Assembly: GCA_963819115.1 (NCBI GenBank)
Contig: CAWFUR010000012.1
Coordinates: forward strand, 124,001 to 188,000
Length of the DNA stretch: 64,000 nt
Direction of reading: 5' to 3'
Source: JACVRW01 sp963819115
Lineage (GTDB): Bacteria > Actinomycetota > Thermoleophilia > Solirubrobacterales > Thermoleophilaceae
The notes below the pieces were generated by a model that was given only the letters and a program-made list of their open reading frames with translations, did no database searches and had not been told where the DNA came from. Below, piece by piece: positions 40,103-48,318 of the stretch. The stretch's first letter is position 1. Each line of letters begins with the position of its first letter. A program made the position numbers and the translations under genes.

Positions 40103-41118
40103 CCATGCGTCCTGGGGGGAACCGCGGCCGCGCCGTTGTCACGTCGCTCGCGCTGGTGGCCGCGGCGCCGATGTCGGCATGCGCCGCCGGGTCGAATCAC
40201 AGCTCTTCCGGCACGGCCGCGAGCGCGGCGGCTCCCTCCGCCCCTCGTAGCCACGGGGCGACCCTGAGGCCGCGGCTGCTCGGTCGGCTTCCGGCTCCCG
40301 TCCAATTGCCTGCCGCCGTGTCGCTTCCCGGCGGCGACGTGCTCCTCATGGGCGGGTTGAGCTCGGCGGACGCTTCGCTGCCCACCATCGTCCGGGTCCG
40401 GGGTGGCCGTGGCGTCCTGGCCGGGACCCTTCCGGCCGCGCAGCACGACGCCGCGGCGGCCTACCTCAATGGGCGAACGTATTTCTTCGGAGGAGGTGGC
40501 GTCTCGGGCTCGAGCGGGAGCATCGTGGAGGTGGACGCCCACGGCGGTACGCGTACCGCAGGGTCGGCGTTGCCCGTCCCCGCCTCGGATGTCTCGGCGG
40601 CGGTGGTGGACGGCACGGCCTACATCGTCGGCGGGTACACGGGCAGCGCGCCGCTCGACACGGTCGTCGCCTTTCGCCCGGGCCGCCCCCCGCGGGTGGT
40701 GGCCCGGCTCCCGCGCCCGCTGCGCTACGCATCCGTGGGTGCTGTCGCCGGCCGATTGATCGTCGCGGGCGGGACCTCCGGCGTCGCGGCTACGCGCGAC
40801 ATCCTCTCGTTCGACCCCGGGAGCGACCGGGTCACGCGGATTGGCCGGCTTCCGAGCCCGCTCACCCACGCCACCTCGGCGTCTCTGGGAGGGACCCTCT
40901 ACGTGATCGGCGGTCGGGGCGATTCCCTCACGGGGCAGACCAGGGCGATTCTCGCGGTGGATCCCCGGACCGGCTCCGTCCACCGCGCAGGGCGGCTTCC
41001 CGAGCCGCTGTCCGACGCCGCCGCGGTGGCCGGCTCGGGCCAGATCCTGGTCCTGGGAGGGCGGGACGCGGCCGGACGCGCGCGAGACGAGATCCTGAGG
41101 CTCCGCCCCGGGCCGTGA
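40099..41118 (+). CDS. Kelch-repeat beta-propeller lipoprotein
   Basis: A 339-residue surface protein. A lipoprotein-like signal ends MSACAAG, a Ser/Ala linker follows, and about six Kelch-type blades bear the pattern VDGTAYIVGGY, GRLIVAGGTSG, GGTLYVIGGRGD and GQILVLGGRD with alternating LPxPL segments. It probably binds or senses a ligand at the outer face. The start GTG 40099 overlaps the glycosyltransferase stop; ATG 40105 is two codons later. It overlaps the next propeller gene by GTGA. Confidence 0.85.
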   Translation: MTMRPGGNRGRAVVTSLALVAAAPMSACAAGSNHSSSGTAASAAAPSAPRSHGATLRPRLLGRLPAPVQLPAAVSLPGGDVLLMGGLSSADASLPTIVRVRGGRGVLAGTLPAAQHDAAAAYLNGRTYFFGGGGVSGSSGSIVEVDAHGGTRTAGSALPVPASDVSAAVVDGTAYIVGGYTGSAPLDTVVAFRPGRPPRVVARLPRPLRYASVGAVAGRLIVAGGTSGVAATRDILSFDPGSDRVTRIGRLPSPLTHATSASLGGTLYVIGGRGDSLTGQTRAILAVDPRTGSVHRAGRLPEPLSDAAAVAGSGQILVLGGRDAAGRARDEILRLRPGP

Positions 41119-42245
41119 GACGTGCCACGGCAGCGATCGTTCTGTGCGCAGCCGCTCTCGCGGGTTGTGGCGGCGGGACCTCCAGGCCCGCCCCCCCACG
41201 CACGAATGAGCAGACGTCCTCGTCCCCGGCGAGCGGCGTCCGCACGGACTCGACCGACGTCTACGCGGCCGACCGAGCGGGACATCTCAGCCCGACCGTC
41301 CGGCACGACCCGGCGCGCATCTACGTGCCCAACTCGGAGAGCAACACGGTGGACGTGATCGATCCCGCGACGTTCCGGATCGTCGGGCATTTTGCGACCG
41401 GGGCTCTCCCGCAGCACGTGACGCCGTCCTGGGATCTGAAGACGCTGTGGGTGGACAACGACGAGGGCAACAGCCTCACCCCGATCGACCCTCGCACGGG
41501 AAGGCCGGGGAGGCCGGTGCCGGTCACCGATCCCTACAACCTCTACTTCACGCCCGACGGCCGGTACGCGATCGTCGTGGCCGAGCGCCTGCGGCGGCTC
41601 GACTTCCGCGACGCCCACACGATGCGACTCAGGCACTCCCTGCCGGTCCCGTGTCCGGGAGTGGATCACCTCGACTTCACCGCGAGCGGGCGGTTCCTTC
41701 TCGCTTCGTGCGAATTCGGCGGCGGCATGGTCGTGGTCGACGTGAGGCGGCAACGGCTCGTCCGCTCGATCGGGCTCCGTGACGGAGGGATGCCCCAGGA
41801 CGTGAAGCTCTCCCCGGACGGACGAGTCTTCTACGTGGCCGACATGGCGACGAACGGGGTTTGGCTGGTGGACGCCGACCGCTTCCGCCGGATCGGGTTC
41901 GTGCCCACCGGGCGCGGCGCGCACGGCCTCTACGCGAGCAGGGACTCGACCCGGCTCTACGTCTCGAACCGTGGCGAGGGATCGGTCTCGGTCATCTCGT
42001 TCCGAACGCGGCGGCAGGTGCAGAAGTGGCGTCTCCCCGGTGGCGGTAGCCCGGACATGGGAGGGGTGTCCGCGGATGGCCGGGTGCTCTGGCTCTCAGG
42101 GCGCTACAACGGTGAGGTCTACGCCATCAGCACCCGCACGGGACGGCTGATCAAGCGCATGAAGGTGGGCGCGGGACCTCACGGGCTGTGCGTGTTCCCG
42201 CAGCCCGGTCGCTACTCGCTCGGCCACACCGGCGTGTTCCGCTGA
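41115..42245 (+). CDS. YVTN beta-propeller lipoprotein
   Basis: A 376-residue lipoprotein (lipobox LAGC at residues 15-18). Blades show the YVTN pattern: IYVPNSESNTVDVIDPATF, LWVDNDEGNSLTPIDPRTG, RLYVSNRGEGSVSVISFRT and EVYAISTRTGRLI. Such seven-bladed propellers bind ligands or partner proteins outside the cell. It is the last gene of the deacetylase-glycosyltransferase-propeller operon, with all junctions GTGA-coupled. The last 95 nt overlap the GH5 gene head-on. Confidence 0.87.
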   Translation: MRRATAAIVLCAAALAGCGGGTSRPAPPRTNEQTSSSPASGVRTDSTDVYAADRAGHLSPTVRHDPARIYVPNSESNTVDVIDPATFRIVGHFATGALPQHVTPSWDLKTLWVDNDEGNSLTPIDPRTGRPGRPVPVTDPYNLYFTPDGRYAIVVAERLRRLDFRDAHTMRLRHSLPVPCPGVDHLDFTASGRFLLASCEFGGGMVVVDVRRQRLVRSIGLRDGGMPQDVKLSPDGRVFYVADMATNGVWLVDADRFRRIGFVPTGRGAHGLYASRDSTRLYVSNRGEGSVSVISFRTRRQVQKWRLPGGGSPDMGGVSADGRVLWLSGRYNGEVYAISTRTGRLIKRMKVGAGPHGLCVFPQPGRYSLGHTGVFR

Positions 42246-43632
42246 GTCGCACCACGCGCTGCCGCTCGGTCGACTCGGAGCCATCGCTCACCACGACGGT
42301 GATGCGCGCGGACACGGTCCGGTCCCCGCGCAACGCCGCGGCCGCAGCCCGTCGTGCCTTCCGCGGGATCCGGACTGCGAGCGTGCGGGTACCGCGGGGA
42401 GGCAGCGGAAGCGAGAGGGCCTTCAGGGGGTAGTTGCCGAGCAGCCGGCCCGTCACGCTCGCGACGCACCGGCCCACGCATCGCACGCCCACCTCCACCG
42501 CGGCGTCGAGCGTCTGCGCCCTGGGTCCGCTGAGCGAAACGCGCGGCGCGAGCGAGGACAGATGCGACCTCAGCGCCGTGCCGTTCGGCGCGCGCGGCTT
42601 TCCCCTGGCGTTGGCGAGCACGGCGAGCGCCGTGCACTTCGTGTGGGGCAGGACCCACCACGCCCACATGAGGTAGCCCACGCCGTGCCGGTCGGCCCAT
42701 CTCATGAAGCTCCTCACATAAGAGGCGGTGCAGTCGAGCTCACCGAACTCGCCCGTCACCACGGGGACCTCTTCCGCGAGCGGCGCCACCGTGGCGTCCC
42801 AGCATGCCTCGGTGCGGCAGGGCTGGAAGTTGTAGTTGTGGAAGCTCGCGATCAGCCCACGGCCGGCCGGCCGGTTAGCCCCCCAGCCGGAGAGGTCGTT
42901 GGAGAAGTGCCGCCCGGGGACCATGATCGGCTGCCTGGCGCCTGCCGAGCGGACGGCATCGACCATCGCCTGCATGCCGGACGCGGCGAACGTCTTGCCG
43001 TCGAGGCGCTGGAGCAGGTGCGCCGTTGGCGCGAGGCAGCCCCCGTTTCGCCAGCAGTCCCAGGTCAGGTCGAAGACGAGCTTGTTCGCGTCGTAGCGTT
43101 CGTACGGCTCGTTGAAGACGTCGAAGATCATCGACCGGTCCTTCCTGAACGTCTTCGCGACCGAGCGCCAGAAGTCGTCCGAACGGTCGTCGGGCAGCGC
43201 GCGCAGGCCGTCGGCCACCACGCCGGCGGGTCCCGACCAGTGGAGGTCCAGGACCACGGCCAGGCCCGCGCGGTGGAGCGTGGTGACCCACCTGCGCACG
43301 GCCGCGCGGTACCCGGAGACCCTTCCAAACGCCGGCAGCCCGTCCTCGCCGAGCCAGCAATCCTGGTTCAACGGCACCCGAACGGTGTTCACGTGCCATC
43401 GCGCCATCAAGGCGGCGTCGCCCGCGTCCGGTCCAACGCCCGTCGCGCTGGCCACGTTCGAGTACCCGTAGCCGTCGCGGCAGGCGTACTCGAAGCTCGG
43501 CCAGTTCACGCCGCGCGGCACGAACGTCAGGCCGGTGCGGGCGTCGAGGAGGTGGTTGCCCGCCACCCGCAGCCGTGGCGCCGCGGCGTGGCACACGCCC
43601 GCGGTGCACATGCATGCCGAGGCGACGAGCAC
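42151..43632 (-). CDS. Glycoside hydrolase family 5 (cellulase-like), secreted
   Basis: A secreted (beta/alpha)8 glycosidase of about 490 residues. LTFVPRGVNWPSFEYAC is the GH5 start, the acid/base Glu lies in FDVFNEPYERY, and the nucleophile Glu in VVTGEFGELDC. A C-terminal Cys- and Arg-rich beta domain (about 370-493) is extra. The first GTG in the frame leaves a short signal without basic residues; the upstream in-frame sequence (LIRAGNTWRRIAAL) would complete a normal signal peptide but needs a non-standard CTG start near 43674. Likely degrades beta-glucans or mannans. Confidence 0.85.
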   Translation of the reverse strand: MLVASACMCTAGVCHAAAPRLRVAGNHLLDARTGLTFVPRGVNWPSFEYACRDGYGYSNVASATGVGPDAGDAALMARWHVNTVRVPLNQDCWLGEDGLPAFGRVSGYRAAVRRWVTTLHRAGLAVVLDLHWSGPAGVVADGLRALPDDRSDDFWRSVAKTFRKDRSMIFDVFNEPYERYDANKLVFDLTWDCWRNGGCLAPTAHLLQRLDGKTFAASGMQAMVDAVRSAGARQPIMVPGRHFSNDLSGWGANRPAGRGLIASFHNYNFQPCRTEACWDATVAPLAEEVPVVTGEFGELDCTASYVRSFMRWADRHGVGYLMWAWWVLPHTKCTALAVLANARGKPRAPNGTALRSHLSSLAPRVSLSGPRAQTLDAAVEVGVRCVGRCVASVTGRLLGNYPLKALSLPLPPRGTRTLAVRIPRKARRAAAAALRGDRTVSARITVVVSDGSESTERQRVVRLSGTRRCGRASSDRAAGTRTAREVPRPPSCA

Positions 43633-43744
43633 GAGCGCCGCGATCCGGCGCCAGGTATTGCCCGCGCGAATCAGACGGCCAAGGCTGTCACACGAAGGAG
43701 ACCACCCGGAAGCGCGACACTATGCGGCGCGAGGTGCCGACTCC

Positions 43745-45865
43745 GTGAGCACATCCCCGGACCGCCGCCGCCGCCAGGGCGGTATCGCGCTGGTGGTGAT
43801 CACCGCGCTCCTGATCGCCGGCGCCGCGGTGACATGGTACGTGCACGAGGAGGTGGTGAACGGATCGAGGTTCAGCACCCGCGCGGCGTCCGCGCTCGAC
43901 GACTCCGACGTCCGGACCGTGCTGGCGGTTCGCATGGTCGGCGGCCTCACCAGGAGCGTCGTTCCCGATGCACTGGTGGTGCGCCCGCTTCTGGTTCCGG
44001 CGCTGGCCACGCTCGCCGACACCTCGCCGTTCCGGCGGCTGTTCGCGCGAGCGGTACGCGATCGCCACCGGGCTCTGATCAATCACGAGACGACGTTCAG
44101 GTTCGAGCTTCCCCTGGGCGAGGGCGTCTTGTTCGAGTCGCTCGGGCGCGTTGCGCCCCGGATCGCGCGTCTGGTTCCGGCGGACCTGAGGGTGCCGATC
44201 GTGCGGCTCGACCCGCACGACTCCGAGCTGGCCGCCACCGGCTTCCTCGTGGACATCGCGGGCTGGCGCTGGCCGCTGACGCTCGCCGCGCTCCTCGCGG
44301 CGGCCGGTGCCGCCCTGTTGGCCGGAGGCATCCGGCCCGCGCTGGTCTACCTGGGAGCCGCCGCAACGGGCGGTGGCCTGATCGTCGCGGCCGCCGTCGC
44401 GGGGCTGGGTGAATTCGTGGTCTCGCACGCCGCGCACGCCGCCGATCTCAGCGACGACGTGGAGCGCGGAGCCATTCGGGCGCTGTGGACGGCGCTCTTC
44501 TCCGACCTGATCACCTCGGCGCTGGTCGTGGCGCTCGGCGGAGCTGTGGTGGCCGCCCTGGCCTCGACCCAGCTCCCCAGAGGCCGGCTGGCCGCGGGGT
44601 GGGAGTGGACGCGCCGCGAGGCCGGCTCGCCCACCCGGCCGGCGCGGCTCGTGAGGGCCGCGGGCCTGATCGCCGCCGGGTCCGTGCTCATCTTCGATCC
44701 GGAGCTGCTGGCAAAGATCGTGCTCGTCGCCGCGGGCGTGCTCGTTGTGCTCGCGGGCGTGTGGCAGCTCCCGGGCCCGGGCCCACGCATGGAGGCCGCG
44801 CGGGCACCGGCTCGCACCGCCTCGCCTCTGCTCCTGGCCGCCGCGATAACCGCGGCGATGGCGGTCACGACGCTCGTCGTGGTGCTCGTGCTGCCCACTC
44901 CGGGGGCCGCGACGGCGGAGAGCGCGGGGCCGGCCGAGGGGTGCAACGGCTCGCGGGCGCTCTGCGGCCGGCGCCTGGACCAGGTGGTGTTCCCGGGCAC
45001 GCACAACTCCTACGCGGCCGCCGACGAGCCGGGCTGGCTGTTTGCCAACCAGCGCCATGGGATCGGGCGCCAGCTGAAGGACGGCATCCGGGCGCTGACG
45101 CTCGACATCCACTTCGGGGTGAGCGACCCGTCGACCGGCCGGGTTCGCACCGACCTCGGAACGGAGGAGTCTTCCCGCAACAAGGTCGCGCAGCAGCTGA
45201 GCCCCGGCGCCCTCCGTGTGGCGGACAGCCTCGCGGGCCGTGTCGGCAGTGGCCGGCTGACCGGCGAGCGCCGCGCCTATCTCTGTCACACGCTGTGTGA
45301 GCTCGGGGCGGAGCCGCTCGACGATCAGCTCAGGATCATCGGCTCGTTCCTGGCCGGCCATCCCGGCGCGGTGGTCATTGCGTTCATCGAGCCCTACGTT
45401 CCCGTGGGCACGATCGGGCGGGCGCTCGAGCGAACCGACCTGCTCACCCACGCCGCGCGCCTCCGGCTGGGGCAGCCGCTGCCCACGCTCGGTCAGCTCA
45501 GGCGAGCGGACACCCGCCTGGTGGTGCTGGCCGAGGAGGACGGCGGCACGCGCCCGTGGTACCTCCCCGGGTTCTCCTTCGTTCAGGACACGCCGCTGGG
45601 GGCGAAGACACCGGCCCAGCTCAGCTGCGCGCGCTACCGCGGGCGCCCCGACAGCCCCCTGCTCCTGGTCAACCACTGGATCCCGCCGTTCCCGCCGTCG
45701 GTGACCCGCAACGAGCAGATCGGCGGGAGGTTCCTGGAGCGCCGGCTGAGGCAATGTCAACGCCGCCGGCGGCACCTGCCGAACCTGATCGCCGTGGACT
45801 TCTATGAACGCAGCGGGGTGGTGGAGGCGGCCGGGCGGCTCAACGCCGCCCGCCGCGTGCGGTGA
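43745..45865 (+). CDS. Membrane-embedded PI-PLC-like phosphodiesterase
   Basis: A 706-residue protein. The first about 385 residues contain about seven hydrophobic helices and an extracytoplasmic loop (about 32-170). Residues about 395-706 resemble the PI-PLC X-type TIM barrel: VVFPGTHNSYAA (first catalytic His, 420), ALTLDIHFGV (second His region), YLCHTLCELG and VVIAFIEPYV. It may cleave glycerophospholipids or related phosphodiesters outside the membrane. Start GTG 43745 with GAGGTG upstream. The membrane N-terminus distinguishes it from secreted bacterial PI-PLCs. Confidence 0.8.
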   Translation: MSTSPDRRRRQGGIALVVITALLIAGAAVTWYVHEEVVNGSRFSTRAASALDDSDVRTVLAVRMVGGLTRSVVPDALVVRPLLVPALATLADTSPFRRLFARAVRDRHRALINHETTFRFELPLGEGVLFESLGRVAPRIARLVPADLRVPIVRLDPHDSELAATGFLVDIAGWRWPLTLAALLAAAGAALLAGGIRPALVYLGAAATGGGLIVAAAVAGLGEFVVSHAAHAADLSDDVERGAIRALWTALFSDLITSALVVALGGAVVAALASTQLPRGRLAAGWEWTRREAGSPTRPARLVRAAGLIAAGSVLIFDPELLAKIVLVAAGVLVVLAGVWQLPGPGPRMEAARAPARTASPLLLAAAITAAMAVTTLVVVLVLPTPGAATAESAGPAEGCNGSRALCGRRLDQVVFPGTHNSYAAADEPGWLFANQRHGIGRQLKDGIRALTLDIHFGVSDPSTGRVRTDLGTEESSRNKVAQQLSPGALRVADSLAGRVGSGRLTGERRAYLCHTLCELGAEPLDDQLRIIGSFLAGHPGAVVIAFIEPYVPVGTIGRALERTDLLTHAARLRLGQPLPTLGQLRRADTRLVVLAEEDGGTRPWYLPGFSFVQDTPLGAKTPAQLSCARYRGRPDSPLLLVNHWIPPFPPSVTRNEQIGGRFLERRLRQCQRRRRHLPNLIAVDFYERSGVVEAAGRLNAARRVR

Positions 45866-45869
45866 ACCC

Positions 45870-46220
45870 CTTCGTCGAGACGCACTCGAACTGGAGAAGG
45901 CCCACGTCCTCGGGCTGTCGTGGGGCGGGGTGGTGGCCCAGGGGCTCTAGTCGGACCTCCACCCGGGGGGGTACCGGGCCATGGCCCGGATGCTCGCCCA
46001 CACGGACACTCGCCCCCTCCTGCCGCGAATCAAGGTGCCCACCCTCCTCCTATGGGGCGACGACGACAGGCGATCTCCCCTGAGCGTGGGCGAGCACCTG
46101 CGCGACGGCATCCCGGGAGCCACGCTCGTGGTGATCCCGGAGGCGGGGCACCTGAGCAACCTCGAGCAGCCCGCTCGCTTCAACGCCGCGGTGCGCGATT
46201 TCGCCGGGCGTCCTGGCTAG
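45870..46220 (+). pseudogene. Decayed alpha/beta hydrolase
   Basis: One frame reads LRRDALELEKAHVLGLSWGG, the nucleophile elbow of an alpha/beta hydrolase, stops at TAG 45948, and continues in the same frame with SDLHPGGYRAMARML, VPTLLLWGDDDRRSPL (catalytic Asp) and IPEAGHLSNLEQP (catalytic His). The N-terminal strands, including the oxyanion loop, and the region between elbow and cap are missing. It is therefore an internally deleted, N-terminally truncated remnant just behind the PLC-like gene. Confidence 0.8.
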
Positions 46221-46323
46221 CCGAACTTCTCGGCGAGGTCACCGCGTGTGCGTCGCCCTCCTCCTTGCTGAAGCGGTCCGCGTTAGGCTGGTTCTCGTCA
46301 GGGGGTCGAGGGAGGGGAACGCG

Positions 46324-47766
46324 ATGCCGTCGCGGTTGTCGGTCAGGTGTACAGCTCTGGTTGCCGTTGTCGGCCTATGTCTCACCGGCTGCACGATCGG
46401 GCGCACCGACACGGCGGATCAGATCACCGCCCACCAGGCGCTGCTGCACGGGACCGTGGTGTCCAACCACGACGAGACGGGCTCGTTCTGGTTCGACCTT
46501 GCTCGCGTGGGGCAGTCGTATGGCCCACCGGCACTCCACGACGTGGCATACACGAACGGGGACCAGATCCCCGTATCCATCCGCAAGAACGGCCTCGTGC
46601 CGGGCAGCGACTACAAGTACCGCGTCTGCTCGAAGGACTCGGACTCCACCTCGGCACACCCGGCGCCTCCGGGCTGCGGTGCCACCAAGTTCTTCTCAAC
46701 CCCCGCCGCTCCCACCGCGGCGGTCTCGCTCGGCGACTCCTACATCTCCGGCGAGGCCGGGCGCTGGCAGGGCAATTCGATCAACCCCGCGGGAGACCGC
46801 GACGGCACCGACCGCGCCTTCACGGGCACCCTCTATGACGAGAGCCTGGTCTACGACCCGCCGTCGGACACGAACGGCTGTCACCGGTCCGACGTGGCCG
46901 AGATACGCAGCGCCTCGCTGTCGGTCTCCGAGAGGATCAACCTCGCCTGCTCCGGGGCAGTGACCAAGAACATCTTCCGGGCGTCGAACGGAGGCGAGGC
47001 CCAGCACGACGACGAGCCGCCCCAGGCCGACCAGCTCGCGACGGTGGCGCGGGACAAGGACGTGAAGCTGATCGCGCTCTCGATCGGCGGCAATGACCTC
47101 GGGTTCGCCTCGATCGTCACCGCCTGCGTGGAGGCCTACGCCAGCAACACCACTCCCTGCAAGGACACGCAGGGGGCGGGGCTCGCGGCGAAGTTCCCGG
47201 CGGCAAAGGCCGCGGTGGGCAAGGCCATCGACGAGATCCGCACGGTGATGACCAATGCCGGCTACCTCCCGTCGTCGTGGCGGCTCGTGCTCCAGTCCTA
47301 CCCCTCGGCGATCGCGCGCGGGTCAGAGCTGCGTGTGCCCGAGATCAACAAGGTCTCGCGCACGAGTGTTGATGGATGCCCGGTGTACGACAGTGATGCG
47401 GATTGGGCGCGCGACACCGTGGTGGGCCAGATCTCGGACGGCCTGGCCTCGGTCGCCGCGGACCGGGGCGTCCAGTTCCTCGACCTCCGCGACCTGTTCC
47501 AGGATCGCGAGATCTGCTCCACGTCCACCCGGCTGGCCACGCCCACGCAGGGTCCCTCCGCCACCACCTCCGACTGGGCCCGGTTCCTGAACCTCTCCGC
47601 GGTGGAGACCCAGGGCAAGCTGGAGGAGACCTTCCACCCGAATGCTTACGGAGAGCAGGCGTTCGGCAAGTGCCTCTCGCTCGCATTCGCGGCGACGGGG
47701 GACGTGGACTGCGTGAACACCCCGGGCAGCGGTCCGGCAGGCGTGGTCGTTCACCCGCACGGCTGA
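46324..47766 (+). CDS. SGNH/GDSL-family hydrolase lipoprotein
   Basis: A 480-residue secreted esterase or lipase. Lipobox LTGC is near residue 20. Residues about 30-125 form a beta-sandwich, FN3-like domain with HGTVVSNHDETGSFWF. The SGNH domain then shows block I VSLGDSYISGEAG with the nucleophile Ser, block III ALSIGGNDLGF and block V EETFHPNAYGEQAF with the catalytic His. GGGAGGGGAA precedes ATG 46324. It may hydrolyse acyl esters of polysaccharides or lipids at the surface. Confidence 0.88.
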   Translation: MPSRLSVRCTALVAVVGLCLTGCTIGRTDTADQITAHQALLHGTVVSNHDETGSFWFDLARVGQSYGPPALHDVAYTNGDQIPVSIRKNGLVPGSDYKYRVCSKDSDSTSAHPAPPGCGATKFFSTPAAPTAAVSLGDSYISGEAGRWQGNSINPAGDRDGTDRAFTGTLYDESLVYDPPSDTNGCHRSDVAEIRSASLSVSERINLACSGAVTKNIFRASNGGEAQHDDEPPQADQLATVARDKDVKLIALSIGGNDLGFASIVTACVEAYASNTTPCKDTQGAGLAAKFPAAKAAVGKAIDEIRTVMTNAGYLPSSWRLVLQSYPSAIARGSELRVPEINKVSRTSVDGCPVYDSDADWARDTVVGQISDGLASVAADRGVQFLDLRDLFQDREICSTSTRLATPTQGPSATTSDWARFLNLSAVETQGKLEETFHPNAYGEQAFGKCLSLAFAATGDVDCVNTPGSGPAGVVVHPHG

Positions 47767-47767
47767 G

Positions 47768-48235
47768 ATGCGCGACGGCGAGCTGTCGCTGCGCCCCCCC
47801 GAGCAGGCGGACAGGGAGGTCCTGACGGCACTGCTCGCCGAGCCCGAGGTGAAGCGCTGGTGGGCCGACGGCGAGTACGAGTACGAGCACGGTTGGGTAA
47901 TCGAGGTCGACGGTCGTTTCGCCGGTTGGATCCAGTACGAGGAGGAGACCCACGAGTGGTTCCCGAGCGTGGCCCTCGACATCTCGCTCACCACGTCGCT
48001 GCACGGGGCCGGCTATGGCCGTCGCGCGCTCCGGCTGGCGATCGATCACTTCGCGTCGCGGGGGCACCACCGGTTCACCATCGATCCCAACGTGGAGAAC
48101 GAGCGCGCCATCCGTGCGTACGCCGGCGCGGGCTTCGAGCCTGTCGGCGTGATGCGGGCCTATGAGCGCAACCCGCTCGGTGGCTGGAACGACAGCCTGC
48201 TGATGGACCTGATCGTGGCCGACGCGGAGTCCTGA
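47768..48235 (+). CDS. GNAT-family N-acetyltransferase
   Basis: A 155-residue acetyltransferase similar in pattern to AAC(6')- and RimJ-like GNATs. It starts LSLRPPEQADREVLTALLAE, has WIQYEEETHEW, the acetyl-CoA loop LHGAGYGRRALRLAIDHF (motif A), and RFTIDPNVENERAIRAYAGAGF (motif B). The ATG is 1 nt after the previous stop. The aminoglycoside-modifying clade shares this layout, but antibiotic resistance cannot be claimed without a test. Confidence 0.88.
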   Translation: MRDGELSLRPPEQADREVLTALLAEPEVKRWWADGEYEYEHGWVIEVDGRFAGWIQYEEETHEWFPSVALDISLTTSLHGAGYGRRALRLAIDHFASRGHHRFTIDPNVENERAIRAYAGAGFEPVGVMRAYERNPLGGWNDSLLMDLIVADAES

Positions 48236-48318
48236 TCTCGCGCGGGTGACGCGCGACCCGGATCGATTCGGCTACCGTGCGCGTCCTGTCGTCCTCGTTC
48301 GTAGCCCCGGCGCCCCCG

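Noticed and set aside
43688..45775. Long minus-strand open frame opposite the PLC-like gene
   Set aside because: Low-complexity Arg/Gly/His/Gln composition; the plus strand has clear membrane and GTHNSY motifs.
47768..48235. Calling the GNAT an aminoglycoside 6'-acetyltransferase
   Set aside because: The fold pattern fits AAC(6')-like proteins, but the same pattern is shared by RimJ-type enzymes and no resistance context is present.
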